Positions 1 to 5,657 of a stretch of 9,533 nt of DNA are shown here, piece after piece. The translations under genes were made by a program, and so were the position numbers. This stretch comes from Candidatus Harrisonbacteria bacterium RIFCSPLOWO2_02_FULL_45_10c (GTDB taxonomy: Bacteria > Patescibacteriota > Minisyncoccia > UBA6257 > 02-FULL-45-10c): the NCBI GenBank assembly GCA_001818705.1, contig MHJM01000010.1:34554-44086 (forward strand). Direction: 5' to 3'. Positions within the stretch are counted from its first letter, which is position 1, and every line of letters starts with the position of its first letter. The notes under the pieces were generated by a model, which saw nothing but the letters and a program-made list of their open reading frames with translations, was not told where the DNA came from and did not search any database.

Positions 1-2
1 CA

Positions 3-278
3 GCCAATGTTAACGAAGTAGCAGTGGTACTGAAAGAAGATTCGCCGACATACACGACCATCAGCATATTCAATGCCCGCAAAGATTCGATGAGCGGGGA
101 ATGGCTGATGGCGGAAAGAGTGGTGGTAACCGTCAGCCAAAGCAGCGATCTTGCCGCCTGGCATGAATTTCTGTCGCGCGTGAAGCGAAAACAAGAACTG
201 GAAAGAAAAAGAATGCTGGAACCAACGAGAGTGTTGCCGCCAATAGATTCTAATGGCCTTAATAGGAGAGGTTTGTGA
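3..278 (+). CDS. Unrecognised protein, C-terminal part (5' end cut by window edge)
   Basis: The reading frame is open from the left edge to a TGA at 276-278, giving about 91 residues. A GTG at 24 could serve as a start, but nothing like a Shine-Dalgarno precedes it and the frame continues upstream, so I treat the gene as truncated by the window. The N-terminal half alternates hydrophobic and polar residues, as in beta strands (TTISIF, ERVVVTVSQ). The last 40 or so residues are a charged, probably helical segment (LSRVKRKQELERKRM) followed by a Pro/Arg-containing tail. There is no membrane segment and no cysteine. The family is not recognised. The stop codon overlaps the GTG start of the next gene, so the two are probably co-transcribed and translationally coupled. 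Confidence 0.6.
   Translation, partial: ANVNEVAVVLKEDSPTYTTISIFNARKDSMSGEWLMAERVVVTVSQSSDLAAWHEFLSRVKRKQELERKRMLEPTRVLPPIDSNGLNRRGL
264..268 (+). promoter_or_regulatory. Shine-Dalgarno AGGAG for the GTG start at 275
   Basis: AGGAG lies 6 nt before the GTG at 275 and inside the last codons of the upstream gene. It fixes the start of the small membrane protein at this GTG. It stands out because most other genes in the window have no comparable site. Confidence 0.75.
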
Positions 279-562
279 ATTTCTGGGATGTCCATGGATT
301 AGCATTTCTTATTTTTGTTGCAGTTTTTCCGCGCTTCACGCTGCTTTTTGCGGTAGCCGGACCGTTTGGTTTACTGACGTGGCTGGGTTGGCTGATAGTT
401 CCGCATGTCACCGTTGCGGTATTGGCAACAGCGCGCTATTGGGACACTAATCCGATTTTGTGTGTTATTGCCTGGGTGATTGCTTTTGGGGGGACGGGAT
501 GTGAAAATAGGGCAAGAAAGAAAATACGAAAAAAATCTAAGCTACAAGCAAAAGAGGCATAA
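275..562 (+). CDS. Small integral membrane protein (95 aa), unknown function
   Basis: The GTG start at 275 has a well-spaced AGGAG and overlaps the upstream TGA (GTGA). The protein has about three hydrophobic segments, at roughly residues 8-25, 30-52 and 58-76. A strongly basic tail (about 79-95, KKIRKKSKLQAK) is expected to remain in the cytoplasm under the positive-inside rule. Notable stretches are FPRFTLLF (18-25) and ARYWDTNP (53-60); polar and aromatic residues inside or between membrane helices like these are often conserved. There are cysteines at 63 and 76. An overlapping frame at 253 is a shadow. The product probably sits in the cytoplasmic membrane, and its function is unknown. A strong intrinsic terminator overlaps the stop codon, so this gene ends its transcription unit. 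Confidence 0.75.
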   Translation: MNFWDVHGLAFLIFVAVFPRFTLLFAVAGPFGLLTWLGWLIVPHVTVAVLATARYWDTNPILCVIAWVIAFGGTGCENRARKKIRKKSKLQAKEA

Positions 563-580
563 GTTTTCATGCCTCTTTTT
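551..580 (+). terminator. Intrinsic terminator
   Basis: A perfect 10-bp stem (AAAGAGGCAT at 551-560 with ATGCCTCTTT at 569-578) closes an 8-nt loop. The right arm runs into a T tract (576-580). It begins in the last codons of the small membrane-protein gene and insulates it from the DUF3105 unit. Confidence 0.85.
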
Positions 581-601
581 AATTTCGGAAAATAATTAAG
601 A

Positions 602-610
602 TGCTATACT
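602..610 (+). promoter_or_regulatory. Extended -10 promoter for the DUF3105/isomerase unit
   Basis: TGCTATACT matches the extended -10 consensus TGnTATAAT, with the hexamer TATACT at 605-610. No good -35 is visible 16-18 nt upstream (TTTCGG at 583-588 is poor), which fits an extended -10 promoter. Transcription would start around 616-618, leaving about 3-5 nt before the ATG at 621. The mRNA would therefore be almost leaderless, and no Shine-Dalgarno is present. Confidence 0.6.
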
Positions 611-620
611 ATTAGTAATT

Positions 621-1163
621 ATGAGCGTATCGCATTCCGCAAAACGGATGATAAAAAGCGCCAGCTGGCTGCTGATTATTATTGGAGCGATTGCGGCGAT
701 ATCCTACGGTTTGGCTTACCGCAATTCTAAAAATCCAGATTACAGCCAAGAATATCCGATCCAGGGACAGGACCATATTGCGATTGGCGGGGCGCATGAT
801 CCGTATAATTCCAACCCGCCTTCATCCGGTTCACACTATGGAAATCCGGCCATGGAAGCATTTTACAGCGAAGAGCTCCCGGATGAACAGTTAATCCATA
901 ATCTTGAGCACGGCGATATCTGGATTGCTTATCATCCCCGGATTTCCGATGACGCTAAAGACCAATTGCGGAAATACGGCGGCAGTAAGTTTGTTACGAC
1001 CCCCCGTTCACACAATGACACCGATATTGCGCTGGTAGCTTGGGGGAGAGTGGACGCGTTTAATCTGGAAAATGGCGTTCTGGACGAAGCCCGGATAAAA
1101 GCTTTTATAAGGCGGTATATCAATAAAGGGCCGGAAAAAATTCCGCCCACAATGAGTTTTTAA
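621..1163 (+). CDS. DUF3105 family membrane-anchored protein
   Basis: The 180-residue protein begins with a short basic N-terminus and one membrane helix (about 15-32). The rest is a soluble domain predicted to lie outside the cytoplasmic membrane. The domain carries hallmarks I associate with DUF3105: NPPSSGSHY (65-73), HNLEHG (93-98) followed by an aromatic/hydrophobic strand ending in Tyr-His, and a late VAWGR (139-143). Several histidines (52, 59, 72, 93, 97) could form a metal site, but that is inference and no DUF3105 function is established. The start at 621 fits a near-leaderless mRNA; Met10 is an alternative. The isomerase gene follows after 18 nt, so the two are probably co-transcribed. 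Family assignment is confident, role unknown. Confidence 0.85.
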   Translation: MSVSHSAKRMIKSASWLLIIIGAIAAISYGLAYRNSKNPDYSQEYPIQGQDHIAIGGAHDPYNSNPPSSGSHYGNPAMEAFYSEELPDEQLIHNLEHGDIWIAYHPRISDDAKDQLRKYGGSKFVTTPRSHNDTDIALVAWGRVDAFNLENGVLDEARIKAFIRRYINKGPEKIPPTMSF

Positions 1164-1181
1164 TGACGAATTCACAATAAT

Positions 1182-2141
1182 ATGATGCGCCAGGAAATTA
1201 ACAGCTTTCCAAAACAATTTTCTTTTGAACCGAAGCTTGCCAATGCTGGCGGTTTGAAAAAATTTTCCCGCGTAGTGGTAGCCGGAATGGGCGGTTCCAA
1301 TCTCGCCGCCGGCCTGATTAAAATATTATGTAGAAATGTTGAAATTATCGCGCACCGGAGCTACGGCCTTCCCCACTTAAAATCTTTTAAGGACACATTG
1401 ATAATTGCTAATTCTTATTCTGGCAATACCGAAGAAACGGTGGATGCTTACAAAATAGCGTTAAAGAAAAAATTGCCGGTAGCGGTGATCGCCACCGGCG
1501 GGACTTTGCTTCAGCTGGCGAAAAAAAATGCCACGCCGTACATTCAGATGCCGGACATAGGATTGCAGCCGAGAATGGCGCTCGGCCTGAACCTGATGGC
1601 GCATTTAAAATTCATCGATCCGGTCGTAATGAAAAAACTGAAAGCGCTGGAACGCACTTTGGACGTCGCCCGCTATGAAGCGGAAGCAAAAATACTGGTT
1701 AAAAAACTGCGCGATAAAATTCCGATAATCTACGCGTCGGCGGAGAATCAGGCGCTCGCTTACATCTGGAAAATTAAGTTTAACGAAACGAGCAAAATCC
1801 CGGCATTTTATAATGCCTTTCCGGAACTGAACCATAATGAAATGAACGGCTTTGACGCGGTGGCGGCGACGCGCCAGCTTTCCGCCAATGCGCATTTCAT
1901 TTTTTTGCGGGATGCCAATGACCATCCGAAAATCCAAAAACGGATGCGAGTTACGGAAGTTTTATATGGCAACCGGGCGTTGCCGGTGATGGCGGTTGAT
2001 TTTGACAGCCGCCACCTCCATTCGCTTTTCGGCCTGCTAGTGTATGGAGATTGGGTGTCCTATTATCTGGCGGAATATTACGGCGTGGAAGCGGAACAGG
2101 TGCCGATGGTGGAGGAGTTCAAGAAGAAAATCAAAAGTTGA
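1182..2141 (+). CDS. Bifunctional phosphoglucose/phosphomannose isomerase (SIS-domain, archaeal-type)
   Basis: The 319-residue protein has two SIS sugar-isomerase domains. It matches the bifunctional PGI/PMI family (crenarchaeal Pyrobaculum/Aeropyrum type), which interconverts glucose-6-P or mannose-6-P with fructose-6-P in the cytoplasm. Visible motifs are GMGGSN (35-40) in the first sugar-phosphate loop, SYSGNTEET (78-86), the QPRMALG segment (129-135), and PELNHNE (214-220). PELNHNE supplies the expected catalytic Glu215 and His218. A C-terminal lysine cluster (314-318) contains the likely ring-opening lysine. The length is normal for the family. Two ATGs in tandem (1182, 1185) leave the exact start open, and there is no Shine-Dalgarno. 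The 18-nt gap from the DUF3105 gene suggests an operon. The enzyme could serve glycolysis/gluconeogenesis and mannose-nucleotide supply for surface sugars. Confidence 0.9.
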   Translation: MMRQEINSFPKQFSFEPKLANAGGLKKFSRVVVAGMGGSNLAAGLIKILCRNVEIIAHRSYGLPHLKSFKDTLIIANSYSGNTEETVDAYKIALKKKLPVAVIATGGTLLQLAKKNATPYIQMPDIGLQPRMALGLNLMAHLKFIDPVVMKKLKALERTLDVARYEAEAKILVKKLRDKIPIIYASAENQALAYIWKIKFNETSKIPAFYNAFPELNHNEMNGFDAVAATRQLSANAHFIFLRDANDHPKIQKRMRVTEVLYGNRALPVMAVDFDSRHLHSLFGLLVYGDWVSYYLAEYYGVEAEQVPMVEEFKKKIKS

Positions 2142-2198
2142 CGTTAGCCGGCAAAAGTTCCATTCTTAAAATAGCCATTTGAAAATCGCGAGGCGAGC

Positions 2199-2669
2199 GT
2201 GAATCCACCGAAATGGTTTAATGATTGCCCAGATTTTTCTAATAGGGATGTCTATGAAGATAATGGGTGGATTAAGACCGGAAAATTTGATCTTACCCAT
2301 AAGTCCAATCAGCCGTCTCCTTGGCAGTTTTCCGCTATCGGTACTACGCCGCGGCTGGAAAAAGTGGCGACGGTTACCGCCTACGAAAACGAGGATTTAG
2401 ATTTAAAAGCCCAGACGGTAGATTTTTTTGACCAGGGAATTGTCTTCGTTCATTGGGGGCTCAGAGGCAAGGGGTTGATAAATTTAGCCCTTAAAAAAGA
2501 AAATCACTGGATTTTAAACGAGAAGAACGAAGAAGTAATTTGGCTGATTAAATATCGGGATGATGGCACAGAGAGAAAAATTATCCAAGCGATTACTTTA
2601 AATTTTTTTAAATCCGTCCGCGGAAAGCATATTGATACTTTAGTTATCCGCATTGAAAGAGAAGACTGA
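2199..2669 (+). CDS. Hypothetical soluble protein (156 aa)
   Basis: The family is not recognised. The GTG start at 2199 is the only in-frame start after a TAG at 2172-2174. It is preceded by a weak GAGG-like purine stretch (2190-2193), which a small TCGC-GCGA hairpin (2186-2196) could cover. The protein has no signal peptide or membrane helix. It contains six tryptophans (6, 24, 42, 86, 104, 115) and one cysteine (10). Alternating hydrophobic strands (VATVTAY, GIVFVHWG, VIWLIKY, DTLVIRI) suggest a mostly beta fold. It lies 57 nt downstream of the isomerase, with no terminator and no convincing promoter between them, so read-through from the upstream unit is likely. A possible terminator follows at 2684-2705. 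Confidence 0.65.
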   Translation: MNPPKWFNDCPDFSNRDVYEDNGWIKTGKFDLTHKSNQPSPWQFSAIGTTPRLEKVATVTAYENEDLDLKAQTVDFFDQGIVFVHWGLRGKGLINLALKKENHWILNEKNEEVIWLIKYRDDGTERKIIQAITLNFFKSVRGKHIDTLVIRIERED

Positions 2670-2683
2670 CCATAGAAATAAAT

Positions 2684-2705
2684 ATCCTCCCATTTTCGGG
2701 GGGAT
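2684..2705 (+). terminator. Possible intrinsic terminator after the 156-aa protein
   Basis: ATCCTCCC (2684-2691) pairs with GGGGGGAT (2698-2705) over 8 bp with one G-U pair, around a 6-nt loop. The following bases are only moderately T-rich, so termination may be weak. The extended -10 of the next unit begins three bases later. Confidence 0.45.
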
Positions 2706-2708
2706 TTA

Positions 2709-2717
2709 TGTTATTAT
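2709..2717 (+). promoter_or_regulatory. Extended -10 promoter for the DUF5671 gene
   Basis: TGTTATTAT is a TGn extended -10 with hexamer TATTAT at 2712-2717. Its end is 7 nt before the ATG at 2725, so transcription would start at or next to the A of that ATG. A better-looking TATAAT at 2717-2722 is too close to the ATG to drive it. If used, it would point to the internal ATG at 2761, which has an AAGGAT site (2749-2754) 6 nt upstream. Confidence 0.5.
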
Positions 2718-2724
2718 ATAATTT

Positions 2725-3672
2725 ATGGAATCTAAAAAAGTTTCCCCGAAGGATGTATTTATGAATTTACTGGGCATGCTGACGCTGTACGTCAGCGCGA
2801 TCAGTTTAATGGCATTGCTTTTTCAGTACGTTAATCTCGCCTTTCCAGACGCGCTGTCCTACCAATCCTACGGGAGCGTTGCCGGTCCGATCCGCTGGGC
2901 AATGGCGGCCTTGATTATCGTATTTCCAGTATTTATTCTAATAACGCGGATGCTGCGGAAAGACGAGCGGGAGCATCCGGAAAAACGCGAGTTCGCTGTC
3001 AAAAAGTGGCTGGTGTATTTCACGTTATTTGTCGCCGCGATTGTCATCGTTACTGATTTAGTGACCCTCATTTATAATTTTCTTGGCGGGGAGCTGACTA
3101 TGCGATTCATCCTGAAGATGCTGATCGTCCTTTTTGTCGCCACGAAAGTATTTTGGTATTACCTGTGGGATTTGAAGGAAAAGTTTACGGCAGTGACGCT
3201 CCGCATTGCCTTGTGGGGGATTATTGCCGTTGTAGTGGCGAGCGTGGCGGGCGGATTTTTCACTGTTGCTTCGCCGTTAAAAGCGCGCGCATACCGTTTT
3301 GATGAGCAGCGAGTGACGGATCTGCAGAATATCCAGTGGCAAATTATAAATTATTGGACCCAGAAAGGCGCCATTCCGAAAACCTTGGCTGATTTACGTG
3401 ATCCGATTTCTGGTTTTGTGGTGTCTGCCGATGTGGAATCGGGCGCCGAATATGAATATCGGGCAGTTAATAAATTAACGTTTGAACTGTGCGCCACCTT
3501 TAGTTTGCCAGCCATCGGCGGCGGAACATCGATGATGTCGCGCGTTCCTATGCCAACGAAAGATCCGTATCTAGAAAATTGGAATCATGATATCGGCCGC
3601 ACCTGCTTTGAGCGCCCGATTGATCCGGAATTGTATCGGAAAAATCCCATTCCGGTTCCGGCGCAAGATTAA
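2725..3672 (+). CDS. DUF5671 multi-pass membrane protein with pseudopilin-like extracytoplasmic domain
   Basis: The 315-residue protein has about five membrane helices, near residues 12-34, 56-76, 95-119, 127-147 and 160-182. The first four form a DUF5671-like domain, a family common in Patescibacteria. Residues 183-315 are soluble and probably outside the membrane. They open with a helix patterned like a pilin or pseudopilin stalk-to-head region (RFDEQRVTDLQNIQWQIINY, 191-210), then GAIPKTLADL (215-224). Cys256 and Cys294 could form a disulfide. I chose the ATG at 2725 because SPKDVF (7-12) looks like part of the conserved domain start. Met13 at 2761 has its own Shine-Dalgarno-like site and remains possible. 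The M50 protease gene follows after 11 nt. Function is unknown. Confidence 0.8.
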   Translation: MESKKVSPKDVFMNLLGMLTLYVSAISLMALLFQYVNLAFPDALSYQSYGSVAGPIRWAMAALIIVFPVFILITRMLRKDEREHPEKREFAVKKWLVYFTLFVAAIVIVTDLVTLIYNFLGGELTMRFILKMLIVLFVATKVFWYYLWDLKEKFTAVTLRIALWGIIAVVVASVAGGFFTVASPLKARAYRFDEQRVTDLQNIQWQIINYWTQKGAIPKTLADLRDPISGFVVSADVESGAEYEYRAVNKLTFELCATFSLPAIGGGTSMMSRVPMPTKDPYLENWNHDIGRTCFERPIDPELYRKNPIPVPAQD

Positions 3673-3683
3673 TCCGTTTAGGT

Positions 3684-4316
3684 ATGGTAATAATTTTCCA
3701 GTTTATCGTTCTGATTTTTTCAGTGATGGTGCATGAGGTATCGCACGGCATCGTCGCTTATAAATTGGGCGACGATACCGCGAAAACACTGGGCCGGCTG
3801 AATTTTAATCCCTTAAAACATCTGGACCCGATGGGGTCGGTGATTTTACCGGTATTTTTATTGCTAATGAACAGCCCGATTTTATTCGGCTGGGCAAAGC
3901 CGGTTCCCTATAATCCGAATAATTTAAAAAATCCAAAAAAAGGAGCCGCCTTAATCGCGCTCGCCGGACCGATGAGTAATCTTGCTTTGGCGGTTATTTT
4001 TGGCGTTTTAATTCAAATCCTCGGCCCATTTGCGGACAATCTTGGGGAGACGGTTATTTCTTTATTGCAGTTCTTTAATGTCATCGTATTTATTAATGTG
4101 CTGCTGGCGGTTTTTAATTTAGTGCCGATTCCGCCCCTGGACGGCTCAAAGCTGATTTTTGCCATGTTGCCGCCTAGGTATTACCGAGTACAGCGTTTTT
4201 TAGAGCAGTATGGAATGTTCCTATTAATCTTTTTTATATTTTTCGGCTTCGGAATTATTATTCCGGTAATTTCCGGGCTATATCATTTACTGACCGCGCC
4301 TTTTTCAATTTTTTAA
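3684..4316 (+). CDS. Site-2 protease family (M50) intramembrane zinc metalloprotease
   Basis: The 210-residue hydrophobic protein carries the HExxH zinc motif inside its first membrane helix (HEVSH, 17-21) and the partner aspartate motif PPLDG (150-154, Asp153) in a late helix. This is the arrangement of S2P/M50B proteases of the compact type without a PDZ domain. GWAKPVPYNP (69-78) and LGRLNFNP (36-43) are also typical of this subfamily. Membrane segments lie near 1-20, 52-68, 87-113, 125-147 and 176-205. Such enzymes cut membrane-embedded helices, usually after another protease has trimmed the substrate outside the membrane. The gene lies 11 nt after the DUF5671 gene with no terminator between, so they are likely co-transcribed. 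An S41 protease gene follows 76 nt later. The specific substrate is unknown. Confidence 0.9.
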   Translation: MVIIFQFIVLIFSVMVHEVSHGIVAYKLGDDTAKTLGRLNFNPLKHLDPMGSVILPVFLLLMNSPILFGWAKPVPYNPNNLKNPKKGAALIALAGPMSNLALAVIFGVLIQILGPFADNLGETVISLLQFFNVIVFINVLLAVFNLVPIPPLDGSKLIFAMLPPRYYRVQRFLEQYGMFLLIFFIFFGFGIIIPVISGLYHLLTAPFSIF

Positions 4317-4319
4317 AGA

Positions 4320-4347
4320 TTTTATTTTAACAGTTTGTAAAATAAAA
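4320..4347 (+). repeat. AT-only inverted repeat downstream of the M50 gene
   Basis: TTTTATTTTA (4320-4329) and TAAAATAAAA (4338-4347) are perfect 10-bp inverted arms around an 8-nt loop. With no G-C pairs and no following T tract on the plus strand it would be a weak terminator at best. It overlaps a candidate -35 element, so it may equally be part of the promoter region or chance in AT-rich DNA. Confidence 0.35.
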
Positions 4348-4363
4348 GAATATTGATTACACT
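4335..4363 (+). promoter_or_regulatory. Candidate promoter for the S41 protease gene
   Basis: TTGTAA (4335-4340) and TACACT (4358-4363) are 17 nt apart, each with four of six consensus bases. The predicted start near 4370 leaves a leader of about 23 nt before the ATG at 4393, with no clear Shine-Dalgarno. The call rests on spacing and hexamer match only. Confidence 0.35.
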
Positions 4364-4392
4364 GAATCCAGCTACTTGACTGTGAGAAAATA

Positions 4393-5604
4393 ATGAAAAT
4401 TTCCAGGCAGTTGCTGGTCTTGGTGGCGGCGTTTTTTATCTTTTCCGTTGTTTCGGCGGAAGCCGGCAAGCGGAAACTTTCCGGAAACCATATGTTGAAA
4501 TTCGTGGAAGTCCTTAACCTGATTGATACGAAATATTATAAACCGGTGGAGATGGATGCCTGCATCGAAAAAATTTTTCAAAAAGGCGTTTCCAATTGCA
4601 CCGACGTTTACTCTTTTTATCTCAATGAAAAAGAAAAATTGCGGGATAAAGAATTTCTGGAAGGAAATTTCGGCGGCGTGGGCATGAAGCTGGGGGTGGT
4701 AAAGTCCACCGACAGCCAAAACATTGCGGTTGCCGAAGTGTTTCCGGATACTCCGGCCGAAAAAGCGGGATTGCTGGCCGGCGACATTATAGTAGCTGTT
4801 TCGTCTACCGGACTGGTGGCAAAATTCGTTCCGGTTCAAGATGTGCCATTGTCAGAAGTTGTGAATCTTATCAGAGGCAGAGTTAGGACGTCAGTGGCAG
4901 TTCGGGTGGTGCGGAATCAAAAACAGCTGGATTTCCTGATGGTTCGTGACTCTATTAAACATTCTCCGATTTCTCATAAAAATATTAAACCGGGTATCGG
5001 CTATATCAGGATTGATGAGTTTTCCGGAATCGCGGCACAAGATTTTTTTGTCGCCCTAAGCAGCCTTACGGCTGGCGGCGGCCTGGCGGTTTTGATCATT
5101 GATGTCCGGAATAATCCCGGCGGACTGATGTTTACGGTATTGGATATTCTTTCCGCTTTTTCCGGCGGATCCGTTCTTTTGGAGACGCGGGAGCGCGAAG
5201 ACCAGACTTATTTTTTACCGACATCATTCTTATTAAATGGCCCAAATTCGGTTGGCGAGTATAAGCATCTGAAAGTGGTCGTGTTAGCTAATCAATTCAG
5301 CGCCAGCGCTTCCGAGATTTTGGCGTGCTGGTTTAAGGAAGATTTTGGAGCGCCGATTATCGGGGTAAAAACCTTCGGCAAAGGATTAGTCCAAAACCTG
5401 TTTGATCTTCAGGATGGCGGCAAACTTCACCTGACAATCGCTGAATATTTTGTCGGCGTCAAAAAAGTGCCGGTGCAGGGGATTGGCGTTCTTCCGACTA
5501 TGGAAGTTAAAAATCCCGAAGAATGGACAACCAGTTTAGAGGCGGATGACCTTCAATTTAAAAAGGCGTTGGAAGTCGCTACCGAACTTCTCAAGTCAAA
5601 ATAA
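4393..5604 (+). CDS. Exported PDZ-domain S41 carboxyl-terminal processing protease
   Basis: The 403-residue protein starts with a signal peptide (about 1-24, ending SAEA). A short helical region follows, then a PDZ domain (about 90-185, with GNFGGVGMKLG at 91-101 and PAEKAGLLAGD at 121-131) and an S41 catalytic core. The core has VRNNPGG (238-244), the nucleophile in SASASE (Ser305), and the lysine in FGKGLVQ (Lys330, with Gln334). The Ser-to-Lys spacing of 25 and Lys-to-Gln spacing of 4 match Prc/CtpB-type enzymes, so the protease looks intact. It should act on the outer face of the membrane, trimming exposed C-terminal tails. Its position after an M50 protease suggests, but does not show, a two-step cleavage pathway. 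An intrinsic terminator follows 8 nt after the stop codon. Confidence 0.92.
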   Translation: MKISRQLLVLVAAFFIFSVVSAEAGKRKLSGNHMLKFVEVLNLIDTKYYKPVEMDACIEKIFQKGVSNCTDVYSFYLNEKEKLRDKEFLEGNFGGVGMKLGVVKSTDSQNIAVAEVFPDTPAEKAGLLAGDIIVAVSSTGLVAKFVPVQDVPLSEVVNLIRGRVRTSVAVRVVRNQKQLDFLMVRDSIKHSPISHKNIKPGIGYIRIDEFSGIAAQDFFVALSSLTAGGGLAVLIIDVRNNPGGLMFTVLDILSAFSGGSVLLETREREDQTYFLPTSFLLNGPNSVGEYKHLKVVVLANQFSASASEILACWFKEDFGAPIIGVKTFGKGLVQNLFDLQDGGKLHLTIAEYFVGVKKVPVQGIGVLPTMEVKNPEEWTTSLEADDLQFKKALEVATELLKSK

Positions 5605-5611
5605 AATTACG

Positions 5612-5639
5612 AAGCCCTTGCTATATGTGGGGGCTTTTT
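5612..5639 (+). terminator. Intrinsic terminator of the S41 protease gene, fused to the rpsL promoter
   Basis: AAGCCC (5612-5617) pairs with GGGCTT (5631-5636), and two G-U pairs can extend the stem inward. A T run reaches 5639, where the TG of the rpsL extended -10 begins. The loop contains the candidate rpsL -35, so the terminator and the promoter share bases. Confidence 0.65.
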
Positions 5640-5647
5640 GTTATAAT
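5618..5647 (+). promoter_or_regulatory. str operon (rpsL) promoter
   Basis: The extended -10 TGTTATAAT (5639-5647) is a perfect TGnTATAAT. TTGCTA (5618-5623, four of six bases) stands 18 nt upstream as a -35. Transcription should start near 5654-5655, leaving only about 3-4 nt before the ATG at 5658. This is a strong promoter by sequence, as expected for ribosomal protein genes. Confidence 0.75.
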
Positions 5648-5657
5648 CTTTTTTATC

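Noticed and set aside
253..450. Overlapping plus-strand frame across the small membrane-protein gene
   Set aside because: The GTG 275 frame has the well-spaced AGGAG, membrane helices with a basic tail and a terminator at its stop. The alternative is low-complexity shadow sequence.
1605..1937. Minus-strand open frame of 110 codons opposite the isomerase
   Set aside because: It is a shadow of the isomerase gene; its translation lacks recognisable motifs. The same applies to the other minus-strand frames, for example opposite rpsL and fusA.
2138..2172. TTGACG and TAAAAT as a promoter for the 156-aa protein
   Set aside because: The spacer is 23 nt, too long for a standard promoter, and alternative spacings give poor hexamers.
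4376..4381. TTGACT as a -35 for the S41 protease
   Set aside because: A matching -10 would fall inside the coding region, downstream of the ATG at 4393.
5625..5657. N-terminal extension of S12 starting at ATG 5625
   Set aside because: It would translate the terminator loop and promoter into a hydrophobic leader. S12 proteins begin MPT at 5658, and the predicted transcript starts near 5654.
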